The notes below the pieces were generated by a model. That model was given only the letters and a program-made list of their open reading frames with translations. It was not told the origin of the DNA and did no database searches. The position numbers and the translations under genes are program-made. Shown one piece after another: positions 17,580-26,028 of a stretch of DNA of 64,000 nt (position 1 is the stretch's first letter; each line of letters starts with the position of its first letter). The DNA is from Herbaspirillum sp. (GTDB taxonomy: Bacteria; Pseudomonadota; Gammaproteobacteria; Burkholderiales; Burkholderiaceae_D), in contig NZ_JAGIBI010000009.1 of NCBI RefSeq assembly GCF_017744395.1, positions 1-64,000 of the forward strand, written 5' to 3'.

Positions 17580-18134
17580 ATGGGCAACCGCCTTTCAAAG
17601 ATCGCCACCCGCACCGGCGACGACGGCAGCACCGGCCTGGGCGACGGCAGCCGGGTGGGCAAGGACAGCCTGCGCATCCAGGCGCTGGGCGATGTGGATG
17701 AACTCAATTCGCAGCTGGGCCTGCTGCTGTGCGAAACCTTGCCGGACGAGCTGCGCCAGGCGCTGTTGTCGATCCAGCACGATTTGTTCGACCTTGGCGG
17801 CGAGCTGTGCATCCCCGGCTATACCGTGCTGGCCGACGCCCACCTGGCGCGGCTGGATGCCTTGCTGGAGAAATACAACGCCACCCTGCCGCCGCTGAAG
17901 GAATTCATCCTGCCGGGCGGTTCGCGCGGCGCGGCGCTGGCGCATGTATGCCGCACCGTCTGCCGCCGCGCCGAGCGCAGCGTGGTGATGCTGGAGAAGG
18001 CCGACGGCGGCGTGAATGCGCCGGCACGGCGCTACCTGAACCGGCTGTCCGACCTGTGCTTCGTGCTGGCGCGCGTGCTCAACCGCGAAGCGGGCGGGCA
18101 GGATGTGCTGTGGGAAAAGGATCGGGCGCGCTGA
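17580..18134 (+). CDS. Cob(I)alamin adenosyltransferase, PduO type
   Basis: A 184-residue ATP:cob(I)alamin adenosyltransferase that makes adenosylcobalamin. The ATP-binding N-terminus reads TRTGDDGSTGLGDGSRVGKD (residues 10-29), followed by DVDELNSQLG. The helical body has the RRAERS and NRLSDLCFVLAR motifs typical of the PduO/EutT-like trimer. GGAGAAACAAGT stands before the ATG. It is transcribed alone, divergent from the dehydrogenase gene, and ends at a strong terminator. I see no cobalamin riboswitch in its leader. Confidence 0.92.
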   Translation: MGNRLSKIATRTGDDGSTGLGDGSRVGKDSLRIQALGDVDELNSQLGLLLCETLPDELRQALLSIQHDLFDLGGELCIPGYTVLADAHLARLDALLEKYNATLPPLKEFILPGGSRGAALAHVCRTVCRRAERSVVMLEKADGGVNAPARRYLNRLSDLCFVLARVLNREAGGQDVLWEKDRAR

Positions 18135-18157
18135 TCGCCGATCGGTCTGCGCCAAAC

Positions 18158-18185
18158 AAAACGCCCCGCATTCGCGGGGCGTTTT
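18158..18185. terminator. Bidirectional terminator between adenosyltransferase gene and dxs
   Basis: AAAACGCCCCGC (18158-18169) pairs with GCGGGGCGTTTT (18174-18185) over a 4-base loop. The convergent genes on both sides (stops at 18134 and 18209) share it. Confidence 0.85.
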
Positions 18186-18208
18186 GTTTCAATGAACAAG
18201 TCGCGCAA

Positions 18209-20074
18209 TCAGCCGTTGCTGACCACCAGCCGCGGCTGGTCCTTGCCGAAACGCTGCACGATGGACTGGGCGATGCCGGCGGCATCCAACCCGCATTGCG
18301 CCAGCAGTTGGCCGGCATCGCCGTGGTCGATGAAGCGGTCGGGCAAGCCCAGGTGCAAAACCGGCTTGTCGATGCCGGCGGCGGCCAGCGCCTCCGACAC
18401 GGCGGCGCCGGCGCCGCCCATGATGCAGCCCTCTTCCACCGTCACCAGCGCCTCGTGGGTGGCGGCCAGTTGCTTGACCAGCTCCACGTCCAGCGGCTTG
18501 ATGAAGCGCATGTTGGCGACCGTGGCGTTGAGCTTGTCGCCCGCGCCCAATGCCGGCGCGACCATGGTGCCGAAGGCCAGGATGGCGATGCCCTTGCCCT
18601 CGCGGCGGACTTCGCCCTTGCCCCAAGGCAGCACATCCAATGTCTTTTCCACTGCGGCGCCAATGCCGGCGCCGCGCGGGTAACGCACCGCGGCCGGGCC
18701 GTTGTGCCGGTAGGCGGTCGACAGCATCTTGCGGCATTCGTCCTCGTCGGACGCGGCCAGCACCGCCATGTTCGGGATACAGCGCAGGAAGGCCAGGTCG
18801 TAGTTGCCGGCGTGCGTGGCGCCGTCAGCGCCGACCAGGCCGGCGCGGTCCAGCGCGAAGGTCACGTCCAGGTTCTGCAGCGCCACGTCATGGATCAGCT
18901 GGTCGTAGCCGCGCTGCAGGAAGGTCGAGTAGATCGCCACCACCGGCTTCATTCCTTCGCAGGCCATGCCGGCGGCGAAGGTCACCGCGTGCTGTTCGGC
19001 GATGCCGACATCGTAGTAGCGCTGCGGGAATTTCTTTTCGAAGGCGACCATGCCCGAGCCTTCGCGCATGGCCGGCGTGATGCCGACCAGCTTGTCGTCG
19101 GCCGCGGCCATGTCGCACAGCCAGTCGCCGAACACTTTCGTATAGGTCAGCTTGCCGCCGGCGCTGGGCTTGATGCCTTCGCTGGGATTGAACTTGCCGG
19201 GGCCGTGGTACAGCACCGGGTCGGCCTCGGCCAGCTTGTAGCCCTGGCCCTTCTTGGTGACCACGTGCAGGAACTGCGGCCCCTTGAGGTTCTTCAGGTT
19301 TTGCAGCGTGGGGATCAGCGAATCGAGGTCGTGGCCGTCGATGGGGCCGATGTAGTTGAAGCCGAATTCCTCGAACATGGTGGCCGGCACGATCATGCCC
19401 TTGGCATGCTCTTCCAGGCGCTTGGCCAGCTCCAGCACCGGCGCCGGCAGCACCGACTTGCCCACGTCGCGCGCCTTGGCGTAGAACTTGCCCGACATCA
19501 GGCGCGCCAGGTAGCGGTTCAACGCGCCCACCGGCGGCGAGATCGACATGTCGTTGTCGTTCAGGATCACCAGCAGGTTGATGTCGTCGTAGACGCCGGC
19601 GTTGTTGAGCGCTTCGAAGGCCATGCCGGCGGTCATCGCGCCGTCGCCGATCACGGCGATGGAATGGCGGTCCGAACCTTGGGTTTTAGCCGCGAGGGCC
19701 ATGCCCAGCGCGGCCGAGATCGAGGTCGACGAGTGCGCGGTGCCGAAGGTATCGTATTCGCTTTCGGCGCGGCGCGGGAAGCCGGAGATGCCGTCCTGCT
19801 GGCGCAGCGTGCCCATGCGGTCGCGGCGGCCGGTCAGGATCTTGTGCGGATAGGTCTGGTGGCCGACGTCCCACACAATGCGGTCTTGCGGCGTGTTGAA
19901 CACGTAATGCAGCGCAATGGTCAGCTCGACCGTGCCCAGGTTGGACGACAGGTGGCCGCCGGTCTTGGATACCGAGTCCAGCACGAAGCCGCGCAGTTCC
20001 TCGGCCAGCGGCTTGAGTTGGGGACGGGACAGGCGGCGCAGGTCGGCCGGGTCGTTGATGGTATTGAGCAGCAT
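18209..20074 (-). CDS. dxs: 1-deoxy-D-xylulose-5-phosphate synthase
   Basis: A 621-residue thiamine-diphosphate enzyme that condenses pyruvate and glyceraldehyde 3-phosphate, the first step of the MEP isoprenoid pathway. The ThDP/Mg motif [18 protein letters not shown] ends in the NDNDMSIS segment. [15 protein letters not shown] carries the catalytic glutamate. The length is that of E. coli Dxs. ATG 20074 follows AACGGTAACA; the ORF extends 16 codons further but those are not conserved. It is the last gene of xseB-ispA-dxs, 44 bases after ispA. Confidence 0.96.
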   Translation of the reverse strand: MLLNTINDPADLRRLSRPQLKPLAEELRGFVLDSVSKTGGHLSSNLGTVELTIALHYVFNTPQDRIVWDVGHQTYPHKILTGRRDRMGTLRQQDGISGFPRRAESEYDTFGTAHSSTSISAALGMALAAKTQGSDRHSIAVIGDGAMTAGMAFEALNNAGVYDDINLLVILNDNDMSISPPVGALNRYLARLMSGKFYAKARDVGKSVLPAPVLELAKRLEEHAKGMIVPATMFEEFGFNYIGPIDGHDLDSLIPTLQNLKNLKGPQFLHVVTKKGQGYKLAEADPVLYHGPGKFNPSEGIKPSAGGKLTYTKVFGDWLCDMAAADDKLVGITPAMREGSGMVAFEKKFPQRYYDVGIAEQHAVTFAAGMACEGMKPVVAIYSTFLQRGYDQLIHDVALQNLDVTFALDRAGLVGADGATHAGNYDLAFLRCIPNMAVLAASDEDECRKMLSTAYRHNGPAAVRYPRGAGIGAAVEKTLDVLPWGKGEVRREGKGIAILAFGTMVAPALGAGDKLNATVANMRFIKPLDVELVKQLAATHEALVTVEEGCIMGGAGAAVSEALAAAGIDKPVLHLGLPDRFIDHGDAGQLLAQCGLDAAGIAQSIVQRFGKDQPRLVVSNG

Positions 20075-20118
20075 ACTGTTGTTACCGTTGATTGGGTCTG
20101 AAGGCCGTATGACCGGCC

Positions 20119-21048
20119 TCATGCCTTCCGTTGCACGATCAGGTCGGCAAGCTCGCGCAGGCGGCGCGCCTTGTCGCCGAACGGCGCCAGTGCCTGGTGC
20201 GCGTTGCCGCGCAGCTTTTCAGCCAGCGCCTGCGATTCGCCCAGGCCGAGTATCGAGACATAGGTCGGCTTGTTGTCGGCCGCGTCCTTGCCGGCGGTCT
20301 TGCCCAGCGTGGCCGAGTCGGCGGTGGCGTCGAGGATGTCGTCGACCACCTGGAACGCCAGGCCGACGGCGCGCGCGTAGTCGTCCAGCGCGGCGCTTTC
20401 CTCGGCCGCCAGGGCCTTGCCGCCGAGCGCGCCCAGGAACACCGCCGCGCGCAGCAGGGCACCGGTCTTCAGGCGGTGCATCTGCTCCAGCTCGGACAGC
20501 GACAGCGTCATGCCGACGCTGGCCAGGTCGATCGCCTGGCCGCCGCACATGCCGACCGATCCGGCGGCCTGCGCCAGCAGGTTCAACATGCGCAACTGGC
20601 GCGCGGCCAGGCCGGCGTCCGCACCCAGCTCCGCCTCCAGCGGCGCCGACAGGGTATCGAAGGCCTGCGCCTGCAAGGCGTCGCCCACCAGCAGCGCGGT
20701 GGCTTCGTCATACTGGATATGCACGGTGGGCTTGCCGCGGCGCAAGGCGTCGTCGTCCATGCAGGGCATGTCGTCATGCACCAGCGAATACACGTGGATC
20801 ATCTCGACCGCGGCGGCGGCCCGCTCCAGCAGCGGCAGCGGCGTATCGAACACGTCGCCGGCGGCGTACACCAGCAGCGGGCGCACGCGCTTGCCGCCGT
20901 CCAGGGCGGTGTAGCGCATCGCCTCGTGCAGGCGCGCCGGCACTACCGAGACCGGCGGCAGGAAGCGTTCCAGCACGGTTTCCATGCCGGCCTGCACTTG
21001 CTGCATCCATTCGAGGAAAGACAGGGAAGCTCCCAGGCGTGCAGTCAT
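20119..21048 (-). CDS. ispA: Farnesyl diphosphate synthase (polyprenyl synthetase)
   Basis: A 309-residue trans-prenyltransferase that extends dimethylallyl-PP to farnesyl-PP, the precursor for ubiquinone side chains and undecaprenyl-PP. The first Asp-rich motif is DDMPCMDDD with downstream RRGKPT; the second is DDILD in [20 protein letters not shown] near residue 53 is the substrate loop. ATG 21048 shares one base with the xseB stop (TGATG); a GTG three bases earlier is an alternative start. Confidence 0.95.
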   Translation of the reverse strand: MTARLGASLSFLEWMQQVQAGMETVLERFLPPVSVVPARLHEAMRYTALDGGKRVRPLLVYAAGDVFDTPLPLLERAAAAVEMIHVYSLVHDDMPCMDDDALRRGKPTVHIQYDEATALLVGDALQAQAFDTLSAPLEAELGADAGLAARQLRMLNLLAQAAGSVGMCGGQAIDLASVGMTLSLSELEQMHRLKTGALLRAAVFLGALGGKALAAEESAALDDYARAVGLAFQVVDDILDATADSATLGKTAGKDAADNKPTYVSILGLGESQALAEKLRGNAHQALAPFGDKARRLRELADLIVQRKA

Positions 21049-21308
21049 CACTCGTCCTCGCTGGCGTTGGGGTCGGCGCTGAAGGGCTTGAGCATCTCTC
21101 CTTCGAGCACCTTGACCTGGCTGTCGACCTTGTCCAGTTGGGCCGCGCAGAACTTCACCAGCTCCGAGCCGCGCTTGTAGGCGGCCACCGAGGCTTCCAG
21201 CGGCAGTTCGCCGCCTTCCATCTGCGCCACGAGCTGTTCCAGCTCCTGCATGGCTTGCTCAAAGGAGGCGGGCGCGTTGGCGGCGGCGGTGGCTGAGGTT
21301 CTTGGCAT
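21048..21308 (-). CDS. xseB: Exodeoxyribonuclease VII small subunit
   Basis: An 86-residue helical small subunit of exonuclease VII. FEQAMQELEQLVAQMEGGEL followed by YKRGSELVKFCAAQLDKVDSQV is the conserved family core. It heads the xseB-ispA-dxs operon, an arrangement widespread in proteobacteria. The large subunit XseA is not in the window. Confidence 0.92.
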   Translation of the reverse strand: MPRTSATAAANAPASFEQAMQELEQLVAQMEGGELPLEASVAAYKRGSELVKFCAAQLDKVDSQVKVLEGEMLKPFSADPNASEDE

Positions 21309-21451
21309 ATCGACCCATTTGAAAATCTAACCTGCTATTTTAGAACAAACCGCCCATTCCAAAATCAATTCAACACAGGATTGCAGCGGCACGGCAGGCC
21401 AAACCATGTAAATTCGGCCAAAATGCTGTCTAAATGACCTCAAAACCCGGA

Positions 21452-21477
21452 ACCTTAAGGGGGTTTTAAGGTATAAT
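21452..21477 (+). promoter_or_regulatory. Promoter -10 with overlapping inverted repeat upstream of the Rieske gene
   Basis: A consensus TATAAT at 21472-21477 lies about 100 bases upstream of the Rieske gene. Directly before and overlapping it is a perfect inverted repeat, ACCTTAA (21452-21458) and TTAAGGT (21466-21472), with 7 bases between. The -35 region is poor, so an activator may be needed, or the repeat may be a repressor site. The 266-bp gap 21309-21574 also holds the xseB promoter on the other strand. Confidence 0.45.
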
Positions 21478-21574
21478 CCCCGGTTCTGTCCAAAATTTCC
21501 TCTTCATATTATTTGAACACAGGTTTTTGCGGATTTTCTCTCTTAGGTTGGTGCAAATTAATTTGGGGGCGGAA

Positions 21575-22693
21575 ATGTCCGATCTTGCTACTTTTGCCAA
21601 ATTGGCGCGCTCAAACGCGCAACTTCCAGTCAACGTCTACTTCGACGAACCGCTTTACCAGCGGGAACTCCAGACCATATTCCAGCAGGGACCACGCTAC
21701 GCCGGCCATGAACTGATGGTGCCGGAGACGGGCGACTACGCCACCCTGCCGTGGGAAAACGAAGGCCGCATGCTGGTGCGCAACGCGCACGGCATCGAGC
21801 TGGTCTCCAACGTGTGCCGCCACCGCCAGGCCAAGATGCTGGACGGCCGCGGCAACGCGCGCAATATCGTGTGCCCGCTGCACCGCTGGACCTACGACCT
21901 GAAGGGTGAGCTGATCGGCGCGCCGCATTTCGGCGAGACGCCCTGCCTGAACCTGTCGAAGACGCCGCTGCAGAGCTGGAACGGCCTGCTGTTCGAAGCC
22001 AATGGCGCCAACGTCTCGCAGCAGTTGAACAAGCTCGGCGTGGCGCGCGACCTGGATTTCTCCGGCTACCTGTACGACCACACCGAAGTCCACCAGTGCG
22101 ACTACAACTGGAAGACCTTCATCGAGGTCTACCTGGAGGACTACCACGTCGAACCCTTCCATCCGGGCCTGGGCAACTTCGTCAGCTGCGACGACCTGAA
22201 GTGGGAATTCGGCCGCGACTACAGCGTGCAGACCGTGGGCGTGAACCACGGCCTGGCCAGGTCCGGTTCGCCGACCTACGCCAAGTGGCAGGAAAAGCTG
22301 CTGCAGTTCGGCAACGGCACGCCGCCCAAGTACGGCGCGATCTGGCTCACGCTCTACCCCAACATCATGGTCGAGTGGTACCCGCACGTGCTGGTGGTGT
22401 CGACGCTGTGGCCCAACGGCCCGCAGAAGACCACCAACGTGGTCGAGTTCTACTATCCGGAAGAGATCGCCTTGTTCGAACGCGAGATGGTGGAAGCCGA
22501 ACGCGCCGCCTACATGGAGACCTGCATCGAGGACGACGAGATCGCCCTGCGCATGGATGCCGGCCGTCGTATACTGATGGATCGCGGCACCAGCGAAGTC
22601 GGGCCCTACCAGTCGCCGATGGAAGACGGCATGCAGCACTTCCACGAATGGTACCGCTCGCAGCTTGAGGTGCCGCCGGGCGCCAAAGAATAA
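21575..22693 (+). CDS. Rieske [2Fe-2S] aromatic ring-hydroxylating oxygenase, alpha subunit-like
   Basis: A 372-residue Rieske non-haem iron oxygenase. The Rieske ligands are Cys81, His83, Cys100 and His103 (CRHRQ then CPLHRW). The catalytic iron motif is EDYHVEPFHPG, giving the two histidines, with an acidic ligand expected further on. The start is either ATG 21575, preceded by GGGGGCGGA, or ATG 21527; I prefer 21575. No ferredoxin, reductase or beta-subunit gene is near, so electrons must come from elsewhere. Family members act on aromatics, choline-like amines or other small molecules; the substrate is unknown. Confidence 0.85.
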   Translation: MSDLATFAKLARSNAQLPVNVYFDEPLYQRELQTIFQQGPRYAGHELMVPETGDYATLPWENEGRMLVRNAHGIELVSNVCRHRQAKMLDGRGNARNIVCPLHRWTYDLKGELIGAPHFGETPCLNLSKTPLQSWNGLLFEANGANVSQQLNKLGVARDLDFSGYLYDHTEVHQCDYNWKTFIEVYLEDYHVEPFHPGLGNFVSCDDLKWEFGRDYSVQTVGVNHGLARSGSPTYAKWQEKLLQFGNGTPPKYGAIWLTLYPNIMVEWYPHVLVVSTLWPNGPQKTTNVVEFYYPEEIALFEREMVEAERAAYMETCIEDDEIALRMDAGRRILMDRGTSEVGPYQSPMEDGMQHFHEWYRSQLEVPPGAKE

Positions 22694-22923
22694 TCCGGCC
22701 ACTGGCCGCGCAGAGGAGATTTCATGCAAGGGGAGCGGCAAGACGACGACGGCACTCAGATACGCCGCCATTGCCGCCGCCCCCGGATTGCAAGAACTTC
22801 AACTCCATTCGCGCCCCGCGTAATACCAGATCGGCAGCACCGGCTCGGCCCGGCGCTGCCGATTTCTTTTTCCGCAGCCGCCGCGCGCCTGCCCTCCATC
22901 CTTTCCACCAAAACGCCACCGCC

Positions 22924-23841
22924 ATGCAATCGCTCTGGATGCTCGTCGCTTCTTTCCTGTTCTCCATCATGGGCGTGTGCGTCAAGCTGGCCGGCGAGTA
23001 CTACAGCACTGCCGAGATCGTGCTGTGCCGCGGCCTGGTCGGAGTAACGGTCATCGCTTCCATGGTGCTGCTGCGCGGCGGCACCTTCCGCACGCCCTTC
23101 CCGCGCGAGCACCTGATCCGCGGCGGCGTCGGCGTGATCTCGCTGTGGATGTGGTTCTACTCGTTCAGCCTGCTGCCGGTGGCCACCGCCACCACGCTCA
23201 ACTACATGTCCTCGATCTGGATCGCGGCCATGCTGTTCGCCGCCGGATGGTGGCAGGGCAACAAGAAATTCGAATGGGGCCTGGCCGGCACCGTGCTGCT
23301 CAGCTTCATCGGCGTGGCCTTGCTGATGCGCCCCTCGCTGAATTCGGAGCAGTTGCTGGGCGGCGCCATCTCGTTGTGCTCGGGCGTGCTCTCGGCGCTG
23401 GTCTACCTGCAGGTGCGCAAGCTGGGCTTGCTGGGGGAACCGGAATACCGCGTCGTGTTCTATTTTTCACTGACCGGCGTGGTGGCCGGCCTGGCCGGCA
23501 ACATGGTGACCGGCAAGGTGCCCCTGCTGCATTCCCACTCGCCCACCGGCGCCGCCCTGGTGATCACCATCGGCCTGACCGCGACGCTGGCGCAGATCGC
23601 CATGACGCGGGCCTACCGCCTGGGCAACACGCTGCTGACAGCCAACCTGCAATATACGGGCATCGTGTTCTCCAGCCTGTTCGGGGTGGTGATCTGGAAC
23701 GATGCGCCGGGCTGGATCGGCTGGACCGGCGTGGCCATCATCCTGGCCAGCGGCATCCTGGCCACCTACCATAACCAGCGCCGCAGCCAGAGCGCCGCCA
23801 AGAACGTCCCCAAGGTCGACCCGATCGCGACTGAAGTATGA
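22924..23841 (+). CDS. EamA/DMT family transporter
   Basis: A 305-residue inner-membrane protein with about ten hydrophobic segments and the two EamA repeats typical of drug/metabolite exporters such as RhaT/YdcZ relatives. The first repeat starts at SLWMLVASFLFSIMGVCVKL; the second contains IGLTATLAQIAMTRAYRLG, a hallmark of this family. I chose ATG 22924, since the 51 upstream codons are Arg/Pro-rich and not membrane-like. It lies 230 bases after the Rieske gene and 37 before the sulfurtransferase gene. The substrate is unknown. Confidence 0.85.
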   Translation: MQSLWMLVASFLFSIMGVCVKLAGEYYSTAEIVLCRGLVGVTVIASMVLLRGGTFRTPFPREHLIRGGVGVISLWMWFYSFSLLPVATATTLNYMSSIWIAAMLFAAGWWQGNKKFEWGLAGTVLLSFIGVALLMRPSLNSEQLLGGAISLCSGVLSALVYLQVRKLGLLGEPEYRVVFYFSLTGVVAGLAGNMVTGKVPLLHSHSPTGAALVITIGLTATLAQIAMTRAYRLGNTLLTANLQYTGIVFSSLFGVVIWNDAPGWIGWTGVAIILASGILATYHNQRRSQSAAKNVPKVDPIATEV

Positions 23842-23878
23842 TCCGAACCATCCGCATCCGAGCACAAGGAGAGACCGC

Positions 23879-24736
23879 ATGACCTACAGCACCCTGATCA
23901 GCGCCGCCGAACTGAAGTCGCGCGCGCAATACCTGAACCTGGTGATCGTCGATTGCCGCCACGACCTGGCCAATCCGAACGCCGGCCGCGAGGCCTATGC
24001 CGCCGGCCACATCGCCCAGGCCCGCTTCGCCCATCTGGACGAGATCCTGTCCGGCCCCAAGACCGATGCCGCCGGCCGCTTCCACGGCCGCCATCCGCTG
24101 CCCGACCGCCAGCGCTTCGTCGAGGCGATGCGCGCCCTGGGCATCAACAACGATACCCAGGTGGTGGCCTACGACGCCCACGGCGGCATGTTCGCCGCGC
24201 GCCTGTGGTGGCTGTTGCGCTGGATCGGCCACAGCGACGTGGCGGTGCTGGACGGCGGCCTGGCCGCCTGGCAGGCCCTGGGCGAGCAGGCGACCGCCGA
24301 AGTGCCGCCGCCGGCCGCGCACGGCAACATCCAGGACCTGACCTCGCTCGTCAGGACGGTGGATGCGCATGCGCTGGTGGAGAATTTGAAATCGCAGGCG
24401 CTGCAGGTGGTCGATGCGCGCGCGCCTGATCGCTTCCGCGGCGAGAACGAAACGCTGGACGCGGTCGGCGGCCATATCCCCGGCGCCAGGAATCGTTTCT
24501 TCAAGGACAACCTGCAAGCCGACGGCAGCTTCAAGAACGCGACCCAGCTGCGCGAGGAATGGCTGTCGGTGATCGGCGACCCGCATGCCGCGGTGATGCA
24601 GTGCGGCTCCGGCGTCACCGCCTGCCACAACCTGCTGGCGCTGGAAGTGGCCGGCCTGGGCGGCGCCAGCCTGTATCCGGGTTCGTGGAGCGAATGGAGT
24701 TCGGACGCCAAGCGGCCTGTCGCTACCGGCGCCTAA
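23879..24736 (+). CDS. sseA: Sulfurtransferase, 3-mercaptopyruvate type
   Basis: A 285-residue two-domain rhodanese. The first domain is inactive (no Cys in the loop) and the second carries Cys242 in the loop CGSGVTA, the form found in 3-mercaptopyruvate sulfurtransferases rather than thiosulfate sulfurtransferases (CRKGVT). It moves sulfur from mercaptopyruvate to cyanide or thiol acceptors in the cytoplasm. AAGGAGAGACCGC stands before ATG 23879. It is convergent with a LysR gene 26 bases away, and I see no terminator in that gap. Confidence 0.88.
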   Translation: MTYSTLISAAELKSRAQYLNLVIVDCRHDLANPNAGREAYAAGHIAQARFAHLDEILSGPKTDAAGRFHGRHPLPDRQRFVEAMRALGINNDTQVVAYDAHGGMFAARLWWLLRWIGHSDVAVLDGGLAAWQALGEQATAEVPPPAAHGNIQDLTSLVRTVDAHALVENLKSQALQVVDARAPDRFRGENETLDAVGGHIPGARNRFFKDNLQADGSFKNATQLREEWLSVIGDPHAAVMQCGSGVTACHNLLALEVAGLGGASLYPGSWSEWSSDAKRPVATGA

Positions 24737-24762
24737 GACATTACTCTGTAATCGCGCCGGGC

Positions 24763-25686
24763 TCAGTCCTCGTCCGGCGCGGGCAAACCCGCCGCCCGCA
24801 AGCCCTGGATAAAGGCCTGCACGAACTGGTCCACCATGGCCGGGGCATCGCGCCGCCGCAACAGCGCCACCTCCGAATAGAAATCCGCATCCTTCACCGC
24901 CGGAAAACTCACCCCCGCCGACAGCGAGATGCTAGCCATGCTCTGCGGCACCACGGCAATGCCGAAGCCGGCATTGACCAGGCTCAGCAGTGAATTCTTG
25001 CGCGACGTCGCGCGCGCCACGCGCGGATAGAAGCCGTGCGCGATACAGCGCTCGGCCACCAGGTAGCTCAGCCCGCCGCGATCGCGGTGCGGCACCGAGA
25101 CGAACTGCTCTTCGCGCAACTCCGCGATCTCAACCTGCTCGCGCCGTGCCAGCGGATGCGCGGCCGGCACCGCTGCCACCAGCCGCTCGCGGTACAGCAC
25201 CGTGCTTTCCAGATTGGGATGCTTGCGCAGGATGGGCAGGCGCGCCAGGCCGATGTCGGCGCTGCCTTCATCGATTTCGCGCGCCTGGTATTCGGACGGG
25301 GCCTGCGATATCTCCAGCGAAATGCCGGGAAAGGCCTTGAGCGCTTCGTTCAGGGTCGGCCCCAGTGGCGCCGACAGCGGCACCGAGCTGGAATGCAGCA
25401 GCCGCAGCGCGCCATGCTCGCCTTTGCCGATGGTGCGCGCTTGCGCTACCGCGCGGTCGATGTCGGACAGGATCTTGCGGCTGCGTTCGTAGAAATCCTG
25501 GCCGGCGTCGGTCAGTTCGAATTGCTTGGCATCGCGCTTGAGCAGCACCACGTCGAGGTCGCCCTCCAGTTCCTTGACCTGCCGGCTCAGCGCCGACTGC
25601 GCGATGAACAGGCGCTCCGCGGCGCGCGTATAGCCACCGGCTTCGACGATTTCAACAAAGTACCTGAGCTGCCGGAATGAAATCAT
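24763..25686 (-). CDS. LysR-type regulator, CynR/NAC-like
   Basis: A 307-residue LysR protein. Its helix-turn-helix region is MISFRQLRYFVEIVEAGGYTRAAERLFIAQSALSRQVKELE, and the effector domain has a typical AFPGISLEISQ segment. ATG 25686 is preceded by GGGAGAGGAG, an almost ideal ribosome site; the longer ORF reads the leader. Many relatives regulate nitrogen or aromatic metabolism, but the target here is not evident from the neighbours. Confidence 0.85.
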   Translation of the reverse strand: MISFRQLRYFVEIVEAGGYTRAAERLFIAQSALSRQVKELEGDLDVVLLKRDAKQFELTDAGQDFYERSRKILSDIDRAVAQARTIGKGEHGALRLLHSSSVPLSAPLGPTLNEALKAFPGISLEISQAPSEYQAREIDEGSADIGLARLPILRKHPNLESTVLYRERLVAAVPAAHPLARREQVEIAELREEQFVSVPHRDRGGLSYLVAERCIAHGFYPRVARATSRKNSLLSLVNAGFGIAVVPQSMASISLSAGVSFPAVKDADFYSEVALLRRRDAPAMVDQFVQAFIQGLRAAGLPAPDED

Positions 25687-25821
25687 CTCCTCTCCCTTGT
25701 CCCCATATCGTTTTGAGATGGCGCCCCGCCCCATTTGATATTGGCGCCTCCGGCGCCGGGCGCATACAGTGAAGCCATCCCCAACGCCCGCGCCATGCGG
25801 GACCTTTTCCAAGGACCCATC

Positions 25822-25938
25822 GTGCTTGACGACCTGTTGCTGTTCCTCGGCCTGCTCGGCCTCGTCTGCAGTATCGGCATCCGCTGGAGCATGCGGCGCG
25901 CATCCGGCCGCCGCCGCGACATCGGCAACCAGCGCTGA
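25822..25938 (+). CDS. Possible small single-span membrane protein
   Basis: A 38-codon ORF from GTG 25822, preceded by AAGGACCCATC with good spacing. It encodes a hydrophobic helix (LLLFLGLLGLVCSIGI) followed by an Arg-rich tail, the layout of many small inner-membrane proteins. An in-frame ATG at 25795 is an alternative. It lies in the 342-bp gap 25687-26028 beside the divergent LysR promoter. The only evidence is the ribosome site and composition, so it may be chance. Confidence 0.3.
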   Translation: MLDDLLLFLGLLGLVCSIGIRWSMRRASGRRRDIGNQR

Positions 25939-26028
25939 AATACCCGCCGGCGCGACGTTGCCGCAGCGCGTTATTTTACGTCGGAGGTGGAATCGGCGCT
26001 GATCCGCGCCTTGCCGGCATGATGTTGA

